Assembly (NCBI GenBank): GCA_963765625.1
Contig: CAVXXD010000005.1
Coordinates: 248,001 to 312,000 of the forward strand
From: CAVXXD01 sp963765625
Lineage (GTDB): Bacteria; Actinomycetota; Geothermincolia; Geothermincolales; Geothermincolaceae
Direction of reading: 5' to 3'
DNA: 64,000 bases
Below the pieces are notes generated by a model, which saw only the letters and a program-made list of their open reading frames with translations, was not told the origin of the DNA and searched no databases. Position numbers and translations under genes: made by a program. Of the stretch, positions 26,814 to 36,526 are shown piece by piece; within the stretch, counting starts at the first letter, position 1, and each line of letters opens with the position of its first letter.

Positions 26814-27944
26814 TCACAACCTGACTTTGACGTTGCCCATCAGGAAGGCCTGCCGGTAGACGGCCTCGACCTCCTCCACCACCCGGCCCCAGGCGAAAGG
26901 CGCCGCCCGGGCCAGCCCCAGGCGCCTCAACCGGCCCAGTTCGGCGGGTTCGGAGAGCGTCTCGATTATAACAGAGGCCAGAGTGGCGGCATCGCCTGGC
27001 TCGACCAGTTTTCCCGCCTCCCCCACCACCGCGCGATACCCGGCGATGTCCGAGGCGACCACCGGCGCCCCCGAGCCCATGGCCTCGGCCAGGATGATGC
27101 CGAAGCTCTCCTGTCCCAGTGAGGGCGCGGCCATGACCCAGGCGCGTCGGTAGGCGTCGGCCAGGCCTTCGCCACTGACCCGACCCAGGCAGGTCACCCG
27201 CTGCCGCGTGGCAGCCGGCAGGCCCTCGAGCAACGAGGAAGATATAGCGTCGATCCCCGCCACTTCCAGCCGGGCGGTGGGATGCGCCTCGAGTACCCGT
27301 GGCAGCGCCTCCAGCAGCACCGCCAGGCCCTTGCGGGGTTCCTCCCTGCCCACGAAGAGCAGGGTGGGCGGGGCTTCTGTTTTCCAGGGCTCCCGGTCCC
27401 CCGGGCGGAAGAGGCGCTCGTCGTAGCCGTTGGGGACGATGTGATAGTCCAGATGGAAGTAGCGCGCCGCGAAGGAGCGGGCCGCCTCGGAAACGGCGAT
27501 GCTCTCGCCGATCCGCCCGGCGAAGCGGCGCAGCAGCGGGCCGGCTATTGCGTAACCCGCGCTGCCCCTCTCGCGATAGGCATGGAAGGTGGCTACCACG
27601 GGGGATTGCGCCGACAGCAGGGCGGCCAGGGAGCTGCCCGGCACCAGCGGCTCGTGCAGGTGGAGCAGGTCGAACTTGTCGGCCCTCGCTTCCCTCCAGG
27701 CCCGGCGGAGGCCGGCGGGGTGGAGGGAGAGGTGGGCGGTAGAACGGTTGGCGGGAACGGGCACGGTGCGGCCCAGGGAGACGAAACCCTCGGGAATATC
27801 TACAGCTTGTTCTTTTTCATCCATGGGAGCAAGCACCTTGACCTGGTGGCCGCGCTCCCCCAGGCGCATAGCGAGGACGCGGATATGCTCGTTCACCCCG
27901 CCCGGGAAAGACCAGGAATACGGCGACACTATCCCTATCTTCAT
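26814..27944 (-). CDS. pimA: PimA-like phosphatidylinositol mannosyltransferase (GT4)
   Basis: GDP-mannose-dependent GT-B enzyme that in Actinomycetota adds the first mannose to phosphatidylinositol at the inner membrane face. MKIGIVSPYSWSFPGGVNEH is the typical PimA start; this ATG lies five bases after the acyltransferase stop. HLHEPLVPG, VPNGYDERLF and the GT4 donor site SLGQESFGIILAEAMGSG are present. Length (376 aa) fits. Its place after patA- and pgsA-like genes supports PIM synthesis. Confidence 0.88.
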   Translation of the reverse strand: MKIGIVSPYSWSFPGGVNEHIRVLAMRLGERGHQVKVLAPMDEKEQAVDIPEGFVSLGRTVPVPANRSTAHLSLHPAGLRRAWREARADKFDLLHLHEPLVPGSSLAALLSAQSPVVATFHAYRERGSAGYAIAGPLLRRFAGRIGESIAVSEAARSFAARYFHLDYHIVPNGYDERLFRPGDREPWKTEAPPTLLFVGREEPRKGLAVLLEALPRVLEAHPTARLEVAGIDAISSSLLEGLPAATRQRVTCLGRVSGEGLADAYRRAWVMAAPSLGQESFGIILAEAMGSGAPVVASDIAGYRAVVGEAGKLVEPGDAATLASVIIETLSEPAELGRLRRLGLARAAPFAWGRVVEEVEAVYRQAFLMGNVKVRL

Positions 27945-27949
27945 GGCGA

Positions 27950-28849
27950 TCAGTCGGTCCAGATAGGCTGGAACATGTGCCACTGTTCGGGATCGGCGCG
28001 GATGAACTCCTCGTAGATGTTGGCGAGCTTCTGCATGTTCACCTGGACGTCCCGGCGGGTGTCCCCGGTTATCTCCACTTCCAGCGGCGGCCCCACGTAA
28101 CCGTGGAAGAACTTCCCGCGGCGGATGGTATGACAGGGCAGGACGGTGGTACCCAGCTTGATGGCCAGCAGGGCCGGCCCCACCGGGAACATGGCCTTTC
28201 CCCCGAAGAAATCGACCTCCACGCCTCCACCCGCCACCACCCGGTCGGACAGGAGGCAGACCAGCCCGTTGTCGAGCAACACCTTGATGACCTCGCGGAC
28301 GGTGTTCTCGCCCAGGGGGATGATCTGGATGCGCATACGGTTGCGGAGCATGGTGTGATAGCGATACATGGGGGGCGGGTCCAGCTTCTCCGCCACCGCC
28401 CAGAAATTGAGGTTCTCCAGGCCCACCCAGCCCCCCTCCAGCTCCCAGCTGCCGTAGTGCGGCAGGGCCAGGATGGCGCCGACGCCTTTCTTCCTGGCCT
28501 GGTCGAAATATTCTGCGCCATGGGGGACGACGAGGCGGTAGACCTCCTCCGGCGAGATGAACTCGCTGTTGAGAAAGTCGATCCAGTAGTGTGCATAGTT
28601 GACGAAGCTCTTGCGAGCCAGGCCCGCCACCTCCGCCTCTGAAGCATCGGGGCGGATGCGCCGCATATTCTCCTTGACGATCTCCCGCTTGCCGGAAGCG
28701 GCACAGTAGGAGATGACGCCGGCCGCCGTGCCCAGCCCCCGCACCAGGGCCCTGGGGAGGTAGCCCACCAGCAGCCCGAGGAAGCGGAAGGCCCCGAACG
28801 TCACGTAAGGCAATGCTTTCTTCAAGAGCCCGCGGTTGTTTTCTTCCAT
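27950..28849 (-). CDS. PatA/HtrB-type lipid acyltransferase
   Basis: 299-aa membrane-associated acyltransferase of the lysophospholipid/lipid A acyltransferase family. In Actinomycetota the member in this position acylates phosphatidylinositol mannosides. The catalytic H-x4-[DE] motif is HYGSWE. VCLLSDRVVAGGGVEVDFFG and VGPALLAIKLGTTVLP are conserved blocks. It lies between the pgsA-like gene (gap six bases) and pimA. Confidence 0.85.
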   Translation of the reverse strand: MEENNRGLLKKALPYVTFGAFRFLGLLVGYLPRALVRGLGTAAGVISYCAASGKREIVKENMRRIRPDASEAEVAGLARKSFVNYAHYWIDFLNSEFISPEEVYRLVVPHGAEYFDQARKKGVGAILALPHYGSWELEGGWVGLENLNFWAVAEKLDPPPMYRYHTMLRNRMRIQIIPLGENTVREVIKVLLDNGLVCLLSDRVVAGGGVEVDFFGGKAMFPVGPALLAIKLGTTVLPCHTIRRGKFFHGYVGPPLEVEITGDTRRDVQVNMQKLANIYEEFIRADPEQWHMFQPIWTD

Positions 28850-28855
28850 GGCCCT

Positions 28856-29536
28856 CTACCCTTCCACGCCGGCTTCCACGCCGGCTTCCACAACGGCCTC
28901 GCGGCGCCGGGCCTGCAGCCAGACGTAGATGAAGCGGTGTACGGCCGTCTCCACTCCCAGGGCCACGAGGATTATCAGGGGTATGCGGAGGACCCAGAGT
29001 TCATCGTGCAGGCCGTAGACGAACACGGCCAGCCCGAAAAAGAGCATGCGCAGGGGGCGCGCCAGCAGGCCCACGTTGCAGTCGAAGTCCAGGGACTCCG
29101 CCCTCGCCTTGATGTAACTGATCAGCTGGGAGACGAAGAGATAGGCCAGGACCAGAAAGACCACGTCGGTAGCGGGATCGCCCTCGGGGTGGTAAATGAA
29201 ATAGTAGATGACCCCGGCCGCATAGAGGAAGTCGCTCACCCGGTCCACGGTGGAATCGAAGAACGCGCCGAAGACGCTGACCCGGTTGGTCATCTTGGCC
29301 ACCTGCCCGTCGAAGATGTCGAGCATGCCCGCCAACAGCATCAGCCAGGCTCCCAGGTAGAACCTGCCCACCATGAAAGCCCAGCCCACCATCCCGCTCA
29401 CCACCAGGGACGAGAAGGTGAGGAGGTTGGGGGTGAGAAAGCGGGCCAGGAAGTGGCCGATGGGATGGAAAGCGGCACTGGCGAAACGACGGAGGCCGGT
29501 GTCGACGGCCACCCCTCTTTTGGTCTGTAAGTACAT
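28856..29536 (-). CDS. pgsA: CDP-alcohol phosphatidyltransferase (phosphatidylinositol-phosphate synthase-like)
   Basis: Joins CDP-diacylglycerol to an alcohol phosphate in the membrane; in this operon the product is probably phosphatidylinositol phosphate. The motif D-x2-D-G-x2-A-[R]-x8-G-x3-D-x3-D is present with exact spacing (DIFDGQVAKM, then GAFFDSTVD), but the usual Arg after Ala is Lys. Six membrane helices, 226 aa. The C-terminus ends in a short EAGVEAGVEG repeat coded by a 12-base tandem duplication. Confidence 0.85.
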   Translation of the reverse strand: MYLQTKRGVAVDTGLRRFASAAFHPIGHFLARFLTPNLLTFSSLVVSGMVGWAFMVGRFYLGAWLMLLAGMLDIFDGQVAKMTNRVSVFGAFFDSTVDRVSDFLYAAGVIYYFIYHPEGDPATDVVFLVLAYLFVSQLISYIKARAESLDFDCNVGLLARPLRMLFFGLAVFVYGLHDELWVLRIPLIILVALGVETAVHRFIYVWLQARRREAVVEAGVEAGVEG

Positions 29537-29548
29537 CCGGCCCCCTTC

Positions 29549-29890
29549 CTACTGCAGGGGACCGTAGAATACGCTGATGATGGTGCAGCCCGCTTCGCCG
29601 GTGGAGAAGGGGCCGTGCTCCTCGCCGGCCGGCAGGAAGGCGAAATGACCTTGCTTGAGGAAGGGGGAGTCGTCGTTGAGGCCGGCCATCTTCAGCTCGC
29701 CCTCGATGATGTAGGCCGCCTCGTCGGAGGAGGCGTGGGTGTGGGCAGGCATCTCACAGTAAGGTTCGTAACGGACCAGCATGATCTGACCGCCGCCGCG
29801 CGGGTCCATGTACAGCACCTTCATGGACGCACGCGGGAACGAGGCCGGAACCCACTCCAGTTCGTCCTGGTGCACTTCGAAGGTGTCCAT
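29549..29890 (-). CDS. Small cupin protein
   Basis: 113-aa single-domain cupin. Metal ligands are likely in PAHTHASSDEAAYIIEGEL (two His and Glu) and AGEEHGPF (His). Such proteins range from isomerases to sensors, and the substrate cannot be told. It lies between proS and pgsA, 12 bases from the latter, and may be co-transcribed with the lipid genes. Confidence 0.8.
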   Translation of the reverse strand: MDTFEVHQDELEWVPASFPRASMKVLYMDPRGGGQIMLVRYEPYCEMPAHTHASSDEAAYIIEGELKMAGLNDDSPFLKQGHFAFLPAGEEHGPFSTGEAGCTIISVFYGPLQ

Positions 29891-29933
29891 GCGGTTCTCC
29901 TTTCCCGTTACACTCTGTATATTTTACGAATCC

Positions 29934-31658
29934 TTACGGCGCTATCTCTTCGTCTATGGCGGCCTTGACCTTTTCCAGCAGGGCCCGCCGCCCCAGTTTC
30001 TCGCTGTCGCCGCGGCGGGACTGCAGTTCCAGGTCCCCGCTGGCCAGGAACTCCTTGCCGATCACCGCCCGCCAGGGTATGCCGACCAGGCCGGCGTCGG
30101 CGAACTTGACCCCGGCCCGCTCGTCGCGGTCGTCCAGGAGCGCCTCCAGCCCCATGGCGCGCGCTTCGCGGTAGAGGGCTTCGGCCTCCGCCCGCACCGC
30201 TTCGCTCCCCCAGTCCAGGGGGAGGATATGGAGGTGGGCCGGGGCTATGGAAGCGGGCCAGATGATGCCGCGGTCGTCGTGGCTCTGCTCCACTACCGCC
30301 GCCATCAGGCGGCTCACCCCGATGCCGTAGGTGCCCATGACCATGGGCAGGCTCTCCCCCGCCTCGTCGCGGTAGAGCGCCTTCAAGGGGATGGAGTACT
30401 TGGTCTTGAGCTGGAACACCTGGCCCACTTCGATGCCCGCCTCCAGCCGCAGCTTCCCGGCTTCGCAGCGCGGACAGGCGTCGCCGTCGCGCGCGGTGGT
30501 GAGATCGGCATACCTGGCCGGGGTGAAGTCGCGCCCCGGCGTGACGTGCAGAAGATGGTAATCGGCCCGGTTGGCCCCGCAGGCCAGGTCGGAAGCGCCT
30601 TGCAGGGACTCTTCGCAGATGATCTCCGCGCCCTCGAGCCCCACCGGGCCCACGAAGCCCTGAAGGAACGAGGGGAAGCGGGGCCAGTCTTCTTCTCGAG
30701 AAGAGGCGAAAGACGTCCGTCCCCAGGGCGCGGCCCAGCTTGACCTCGTTGGCCTCACGGTCCCCGGGCACCAGCACGGCCACCGGTTTATTTTCCACCA
30801 GGTAGATCAGGCACTTGATGAAGCGCTCCGGAGCGATACCCAGGAAGTCGCTCACTTCGGCGATGGTGCGCTTGCCGGGGGTGTGGACCTGCTCCGGTGC
30901 CGAGCCCGGCTCCGGGCCGGCCGGGACCGGCTTGCGGTAACTCCGCCCGCTCCAGGTTGGCGGCGTAGCCGCACGAGTCCACCTCGCAGTAGGCGATCTG
31001 GGCCTCGCCGATCTCGGCCGGCACCATGAACTCGTGGGAGACGTCTCCCCCGATGAGGCCGGTGTCCGCCTCCACCGCCCGCCAGGTGCAGCCGCAGCGG
31101 GTGAAGGTTTTCCCGTAGGCCTCGTACATGCTCCAGTAGGACTTCTGTCATGGACTCCTCGTCCCGGTCGAAGCTGTAGCCGTCCTTCATAAGGAACTCC
31201 CTACCGCGCAGCAGGCCGAAGCGTGGACGCATCTCGTCCCGGTACTTGGGGCCGATCTGGTAGAGGTTGAGGGGCAGGTCTCGATAGGAAGAGGTGTTGT
31301 TGCGCACCAGGTCGGTGATGGTCTCCTCGGCGGTGGGGCCGAGGCCGAAATCCCGTCCCGCCCGGTCGGACAGGCGCATCATCTCGTCGCCGTAGCGGCT
31401 CCAGCGCCCGCTCTCCTCCCACAACTCGCGCGGCTGGAGGATGGGCAGCAACACTTCCTGCGCCCCCGCCGCGTCCATCTCCTCGCGAATGATGTCCATA
31501 ATCTTATGAATTACCCTGATTCCCAGGGGAAGAAACTCGTAGATCCCCGAGGCCACCCGGCGCATGAAGCCGCCCCGTACCAGAAAGCGGTGACTGGCCA
31601 CTTCGGCATCGGCCGGGCTCTCCTTTAAAGTGGGTATGAGTGTTCTGCTCTGCCGCAC
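29934..31658 (-). CDS. proS: Prolyl-tRNA synthetase, three apparent frameshifts
   Basis: Charges tRNA-Pro. A GTG start (MRQSRTLIPTLKESP) gives the normal length of about 574 codons. Class II motifs are in place: MRRVASGIYEFLPLG, motif 2 region KYRDEMRPRFGLLRGREF with MKDGYSF, and motif 3 GTYGIGVSRLMAAV. The editing domain (TIAEVSDFLGIAPERFIK) and anticodon-binding domain (LDDRDERAGVKFADAGLVG) are also read. Frames change near 31140, 30935 and 30705. The gene is indispensable and every domain survives, so these are almost certainly sequence errors, which colours how other breaks in this window should be read. Confidence 0.93.
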
Positions 31659-31704
31659 TGCGTGCTCCCTCTCTCCGTCACCTTCGGGGCATGATAGCTT
31701 GCCC

Positions 31705-32763
31705 TTACTTTTCCCTGTAGATCTCGTCCAGGAGCACCTGCAGAAGCTTCCCCTTGGGATACCATCCCACCTGCTCTCCCGCTCGGAAGAGCAGGCCACG
31801 GGTGCGGCCGCCGGCTATGCCGATGTCCGCCTCCCTTGCCTCGCCCGGCCCGTTCACGGCGCAACCCATGACCGCGACCTTCAGATGGCGGTCCAGGCCG
31901 GCCAGGCGTTCCTCCAGGACATTCGACAATTCTACCACATCGATGCAGGTGCGGGCACAGGTGGGGCAGGAGATGATCTCCACCCCGTGCGGCACCAGGC
32001 CGAGGTCGGAGAGGATCCGGCGGCCTACCTTGACCTCCTCGGCCGGGTCGGCCGAGAGGGATACGCGGATGGTGTCCCCGATGCCCTCCGCCAGGAGGAT
32101 GCCGATACCCAGCGCGGACTTGATGGTGCCGGACCAGCGTGGGCCCGCTTCGCTCACCCCCACGTGCAGGGGGTGGTCCGTCTCCCGCGACAGGGCCCGG
32201 TAGGCTTCCACGGTGGTGGGAACGGAGGAAGCCTTGACGGAGATCTTGATGTCGGAAAAGCCTGCCTTCTCCAGCCAGCCCACCTCGCTCAGGGCGCTCT
32301 CCACCATGGCCTGCGGGGTGGGTCCGCCGTATCTCTCGATGAGAGCGCGGTCGATCGAGCCGGCGTTGACCCCCACCCGGATGGGGATGCCCGCCGTGGC
32401 CGCGGCCGCGGCCACCTCGCGGACACGCGTCTCGTCACCGATGTTGCCGGGGTTTATTCGCAGGCCGTCCACCCCGGCTTCCACGGCGGCCAGGGCCAGC
32501 CGGTGGTCGAAGTGGATGTCGGCGATGAGGGGCAGTGCGGTCCCGGCCTTGATGGCCGGCAGGGCGTCGGCCGCTTCGCGGTCGGGTACTGCCACCCTGA
32601 CGATATCGCACCCCGCGGCCTCGAGGCGCCCGATCTGGGCCAGAGTAGCCTCCGCGTCACGGGTGTCGGTGTTGGTCATGGACTGGACGCTGACGGGAGC
32701 GCCGCCGCCCACGGCCACCTTCCCGACATTCACCTGACGGGTCGGCCTTCTTTCGATGAACAT
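31705..32763 (-). CDS. ispG: 4-hydroxy-3-methylbut-2-enyl diphosphate synthase (IspG/GcpE)
   Basis: Penultimate enzyme of the MEP isoprenoid pathway; reduces MEcPP with a 4Fe-4S cluster. The 352-aa protein has the TIM-barrel N-terminus (VQSMTNTDTRDAEAT, LPLIADIHFDHRLAL) and cluster ligands in SCPTCARTC and the C-terminal MGCAVNGPGEA. It lies in the dxr-rseP-ispG-proS order typical of Actinomycetota. An AT-rich gap with TATACT upstream could hold a promoter. Confidence 0.97.
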   Translation of the reverse strand: MFIERRPTRQVNVGKVAVGGGAPVSVQSMTNTDTRDAEATLAQIGRLEAAGCDIVRVAVPDREAADALPAIKAGTALPLIADIHFDHRLALAAVEAGVDGLRINPGNIGDETRVREVAAAAATAGIPIRVGVNAGSIDRALIERYGGPTPQAMVESALSEVGWLEKAGFSDIKISVKASSVPTTVEAYRALSRETDHPLHVGVSEAGPRWSGTIKSALGIGILLAEGIGDTIRVSLSADPAEEVKVGRRILSDLGLVPHGVEIISCPTCARTCIDVVELSNVLEERLAGLDRHLKVAVMGCAVNGPGEAREADIGIAGGRTRGLLFRAGEQVGWYPKGKLLQVLLDEIYREK

Positions 32764-32807
32764 GCCGTTTCTACCCCTTTATCTAAAGCTATAGTATAGG
32801 CTTATTT

Positions 32808-33902
32808 TTATGGCAAATTGATCGGATTGAATATATCCAGGCGTAGCGAGAGCAGGAACAACGTGCCGAAGAAGAGCAGCACCGCCACGGAGATGGGATA
32901 GAGCTTGCGCAGGTCTACTTCCTTGCCACGCACCTTTTCGATCAACAGCACCAGCAGGTATCCCCCGTCCAGGGGCGGCAGGGGCAGGAGGTTGACCAGG
33001 GCCAGGAAGAGCAGGATGAAGGCGATGAAGTTGAGAAAATAGAAGGTGCCCAGATCGGCATAATCCCCGGCGATGCGAGAGGCTCCCAGCACCGTGACCG
33101 GCCTCTCGATGGTAGGCTCGGAGATGCCCAGGAGTTGCTTCCAGACACTGGGGGTGAATATCTTGTAGAAGCTGTAAGCGGCTCCGTGTACGGCCTTGCC
33201 GAACCAGATGCCCGTCTCCTTCATGGATTCGAAGAAACCGTAGTCCTCCGTACCCACCTGCACCGAGTCGGGGGATACGCCCAGGTAACCCTGGCCTTCG
33301 CTGTTGGTTGCGAGTGTGGTCTGGAGCACCACCTCGCTCCCGTCACGCTCCACCGTCAACTGTACGGTCTCGGCTGGGTGGTCGACGATGTATCCCCTGA
33401 GCTCCTCCCAGTTTTCTACCGCCTGTCCGTTGACGGCGGTGACGGTGTCCCCGGCGCCCAGCCCGGCTTCGGCGGCCGGCGTCCCATCACCCACGGAAGA
33501 CAGGGTGTTGTTGGCGTCATAGACGGGAACTCCCATGATCCAGAAGGTCATGAACATGATCAGCACGGCCAGCATCAGGTGGACGAAGGAGCCCGCGAAG
33601 ATGACGACGGCCCGCTTCCAGATGGGGCTGCCCCGGTAGCTGCGGGGGAAGTCTTCCTCGCTGATCTCCTCGTCGGGGTTCATGCCGAGTATCTTGACGT
33701 AGCCCCCGATGAGGATCCACTTGATGCCGTATTCCGTCTCACCCTTTTTGGTACTCCAGATACGCTTGCCGAAGCCGACGAAGAACTCCGTCGCCTTGAT
33801 GCCCAGCCGCTTGGCGGCGGTGAAGTGGCCGAGCTCGTGGGTGACGACCATGACGATCATCACTGCCAGGACTATGAAAAACCCTTCTATGTAGCCTAAC
33901 AA
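32808..33902 (-). CDS. rseP: RIP metalloprotease RseP (site-2 protease)
   Basis: Intramembrane zinc protease that cleaves anti-sigma factors and signal-peptide remnants. HELGH at residues 22-26, one PDZ domain (GLGAGDTVTAVNGQAVENW), and the second metal site NLLPLPPLDGG in a C-terminal helix. 364 aa, four membrane segments. The TTG start follows the dxr stop directly, with GGAAGGAA upstream inside dxr. Confidence 0.94.
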   Translation of the reverse strand: MLGYIEGFFIVLAVMIVMVVTHELGHFTAAKRLGIKATEFFVGFGKRIWSTKKGETEYGIKWILIGGYVKILGMNPDEEISEEDFPRSYRGSPIWKRAVVIFAGSFVHLMLAVLIMFMTFWIMGVPVYDANNTLSSVGDGTPAAEAGLGAGDTVTAVNGQAVENWEELRGYIVDHPAETVQLTVERDGSEVVLQTTLATNSEGQGYLGVSPDSVQVGTEDYGFFESMKETGIWFGKAVHGAAYSFYKIFTPSVWKQLLGISEPTIERPVTVLGASRIAGDYADLGTFYFLNFIAFILLFLALVNLLPLPPLDGGYLLVLLIEKVRGKEVDLRKLYPISVAVLLFFGTLFLLSLRLDIFNPINLP

Positions 33903-33903
33903 T

Positions 33904-35061
33904 CTATTTCCTTCCCGTTTTATGTATCAGCATGCGCGCTGCTTCACGCGCCTCCGCCTCCGCTTCTTCGACGTCAGTAAGACGCATAATCGGGCGCGTA
34001 TGGTGCCCGGCTAAGACCTCTTCAACTATATCCCCTATGGCCGTGAAACCGATTCGCCCGTCCAGGAAAGCCGCCACCAGCTCCTCGTTGGCGGCGTTGA
34101 GGACGGCCGGGGCGGTGCCCCCCTTCCGGCCCGCTTCGTAAGCCAGGCCCAGGCACTTGAAGGTAGACGGGTCCACCTTCCCGAAGGTGAGCGCCCCCAG
34201 GGAAGTCAGGTCGGTGGGACGCCAGGCCGGCCCCCAGCGTTCGGGGTGGCTGAGGCCGAATGAGATGGGCAGGCGCATGTCCGGCAGGCTCATCTGGGCC
34301 ATGACGGCCCCGTCCCGGAAACGCACCATGGAATGGATGATGGACTGGGGGTGGGCCACCACCTCGATGCGGTCGTAGGGCACCCCGAAGAGGAAGTGGG
34401 CCTCGATCACTTCGAGTCCCTTGTTCATGAGGGTGGCGGAGTCGATGGTTATTTTCCGTCCCATGTTCCAGGTGGGGTGGGCCAGGGCGTCGTCGACTCC
34501 CACCTTCTCCAGCTCCGCGCGGCTGCGGCCATAGAATGGGCCGCCGGAGCAGGTGAGGATGACGCTTTCCACCTCGTCCGCCCGCTCCCCCCGCAGGCAC
34601 TGGAAGATGGCGCAGTGCTCCGAGTCCACCGGCACCATCTCTCCACCCTTCTCGAGGGCCGCAAGCACCAGCGGGCCCCCGGCCACCAGGCTCTCTTTAT
34701 TTGCCAGGGCCAGGGTTTTACCGGCTTCCAGGGCGGCCAGGCTGGCTGGAAGGCCGGCCGAGCCCACCACCGCGTTGAGGACGGTGACGGCTTCGGGCAG
34801 GGAGGCCAGGCGGGTGAGGGCTTCCGGCCCCTGGAGCATCTCCAGGCCGTGTTCGCGGAAGCGGTGACCGGCCTCGGCGGATACCTGCCCGGTTACCCCG
34901 ACGCAAGAGGCCGCGAAGTGAGTGGCCTGCTCCAGCAGGAGGTCGAGGTTGGAGTGTCCAGTGAGTGCCAGGACCTGGAGGTGGTCACGGTGTTCCCGCA
35001 CCACCTCCAGGGCCTGACGGCCGATGGAGCCGGTGGAACCGAGGATGACCAGATTTTTCAT
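33904..35061 (-). CDS. dxr: 1-deoxy-D-xylulose 5-phosphate reductoisomerase (Dxr)
   Basis: First committed enzyme of the MEP pathway, NADPH-dependent. I use the ATG of MKNLVILGSTGSIG; a longer frame runs back into cdsA without homology. NADPH loop GSTGSIGRQ, substrate and metal residues in VPVDSEHCAIFQ and TIDSATLMNKGLEVIEAH are present. About 385 aa, typical. With ispG in the same operon it shows isoprenoids are made by the MEP route. Confidence 0.97.
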   Translation of the reverse strand: MKNLVILGSTGSIGRQALEVVREHRDHLQVLALTGHSNLDLLLEQATHFAASCVGVTGQVSAEAGHRFREHGLEMLQGPEALTRLASLPEAVTVLNAVVGSAGLPASLAALEAGKTLALANKESLVAGGPLVLAALEKGGEMVPVDSEHCAIFQCLRGERADEVESVILTCSGGPFYGRSRAELEKVGVDDALAHPTWNMGRKITIDSATLMNKGLEVIEAHFLFGVPYDRIEVVAHPQSIIHSMVRFRDGAVMAQMSLPDMRLPISFGLSHPERWGPAWRPTDLTSLGALTFGKVDPSTFKCLGLAYEAGRKGGTAPAVLNAANEELVAAFLDGRIGFTAIGDIVEEVLAGHHTRPIMRLTDVEEAEAEAREAARMLIHKTGRK

Positions 35062-35080
35062 GGCAGAACCGCTTTCGCGC

Positions 35081-35926
35081 TCATGGCTGGACGACGAATC
35101 GCAGGTAATAGTAGACGATGACCGAGGTGAAAAGAAGGCTGTCGAAACGGTCGAGGATGCCGCCATGCCCGGGGATGAGGTCGCTCATGTCCTTCACGTC
35201 CAGTTCCCGCTTGATGAGCGATTCGGAGAGGTCTCCCAGGGGGCCGGCCAGGGCGACGATGGCGGCGATGGTGAAGGCCACGCCGAAGCTGAGCCAGTCG
35301 CGGGAGACGGTTACCTTCAGGATGAAGGCGGCGATGAAGGCCCCCAGGGTGCCGGCGATGAGCCCTTCCCAGCTTTTATTGGGGCTGATCTTCGGAGATA
35401 GTTTGTGGCGGCCGATGGCCGAGCCGGCCAGGTAGGCTACGGCGTCGTAGACCCAGATCATGACGATGAGGGTGAAAGGCGCCGTCCAGTTGACGTCGTC
35501 GAAACGGAGCATCAGCACCAGGTGAGAGAGGGTGAAGGATATCAGGAAGACACCCGTGAAGGTGAGGCCGATGCTGGCCACGGCGTTGGACTGGCCGGGC
35601 ATCAGTACGTAGTAGAGGAAGGTCAGGGCGAGGAAGCCGCAGAGGACGGCGACAAGGGGGGCGAGGTCCTGCGGGGTGTCCTTGATGAAGAAGCTCACCA
35701 CCGGCAGGGCCACTCCCACCGGGACGGCCAGGAAGGTGGCCGGGCTGTAGCCGTGCCCTTCGATGGTGCGGTAGAACTCCCACAGCCCCACGCCGATGAC
35801 CACGGTGATCCCCACCAGGAAGGGGATGTCCCCCCACCACAGCAGGATGACCATGATGAGCACGAGGAACACCGCGCTGACCAGGCGCGCCAGGAAATTG
35901 GAGAACTTGCCCTTCAACCCCTCCAA
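35081..35926 (-). CDS. cdsA: Phosphatidate cytidylyltransferase (CdsA)
   Basis: Makes CDP-diacylglycerol, the substrate of the PgsA-like enzyme, in the membrane. 281 aa with about eight helices. The C-terminal signature is clear: SLIKRELDVKDMSDLIPGHG followed by GGILDRFDS. The TTG start sits directly after the frr TGA. It lies in the frr-cdsA-dxr order found across many bacteria. Confidence 0.96.
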   Translation of the reverse strand: MEGLKGKFSNFLARLVSAVFLVLIMVILLWWGDIPFLVGITVVIGVGLWEFYRTIEGHGYSPATFLAVPVGVALPVVSFFIKDTPQDLAPLVAVLCGFLALTFLYYVLMPGQSNAVASIGLTFTGVFLISFTLSHLVLMLRFDDVNWTAPFTLIVMIWVYDAVAYLAGSAIGRHKLSPKISPNKSWEGLIAGTLGAFIAAFILKVTVSRDWLSFGVAFTIAAIVALAGPLGDLSESLIKRELDVKDMSDLIPGHGGILDRFDSLLFTSVIVYYYLRFVVQP

Positions 35927-36484
35927 TCAGACCTCCATCAGTTCTTTTTCCTTGGTTTTAAGCATCTCGTCGATCTCGTGGACGAAGCGGTCGGTGAGTT
36001 TCTGGATCTCGTCCTGGCCGCGGTGGAGGTCGTCCTCGGTTATCTCGCTGTCCTTTTCGAAGGCCCGCAGGTCCTCGATGCCGTCACGGCGTACGTTGCG
36101 CACCGCCACCTTACCCTCCTCGGCCTCGTTTCTGACCACCTTGATCATCTCCTTGCGCCGTTCCTCGGTGAGTTTGGGGATGGGCAGGCGCAGCACCTGG
36201 CCGTCGTTTGAGGGGTTAAGTCCAAGGTCGGACTGGAGGATAGCCCGTTCGATGTCCTTGAGGGAGCTTTTATCGTAAGGGGCGACGATGATCAGGCTGG
36301 GCTCAGGGGCGGAGATGGAGGAGATCTGGTTGAGGGGGGTGGCCTGGCCGTAGTAGTCCACCACCACCCGGTTGAGCAGGGAGGTGCTGGCCTTGCCGGT
36401 ACGCACCGTGGAGAACTTGTCGCTGGTGGTATCCACCGCCTTGCGCATTTTCCGTTCCGTCTCCTGTAAAACCTCTTCGACCAT
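35927..36484 (-). CDS. frr: Ribosome recycling factor
   Basis: Splits post-termination ribosomes with EF-G. The 185-aa, highly charged protein has the family pattern SDKFSTVRTGKASTSLLNRV and LTEERRKEMIKVVRNEAEEG, and the C-terminal three-helix bundle. SD GGAGG precedes the ATG by about nine bases. It follows pyrH as usual; cdsA starts right at its stop, suggesting coupling. Confidence 0.98.
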   Translation of the reverse strand: MVEEVLQETERKMRKAVDTTSDKFSTVRTGKASTSLLNRVVVDYYGQATPLNQISSISAPEPSLIIVAPYDKSSLKDIERAILQSDLGLNPSNDGQVLRLPIPKLTEERRKEMIKVVRNEAEEGKVAVRNVRRDGIEDLRAFEKDSEITEDDLHRGQDEIQKLTDRFVHEIDEMLKTKEKELMEV

Positions 36485-36526
36485 CTTTATATACCTCCGT
36501 TTGTTCTCGGTGGACCACCGGGCTTC

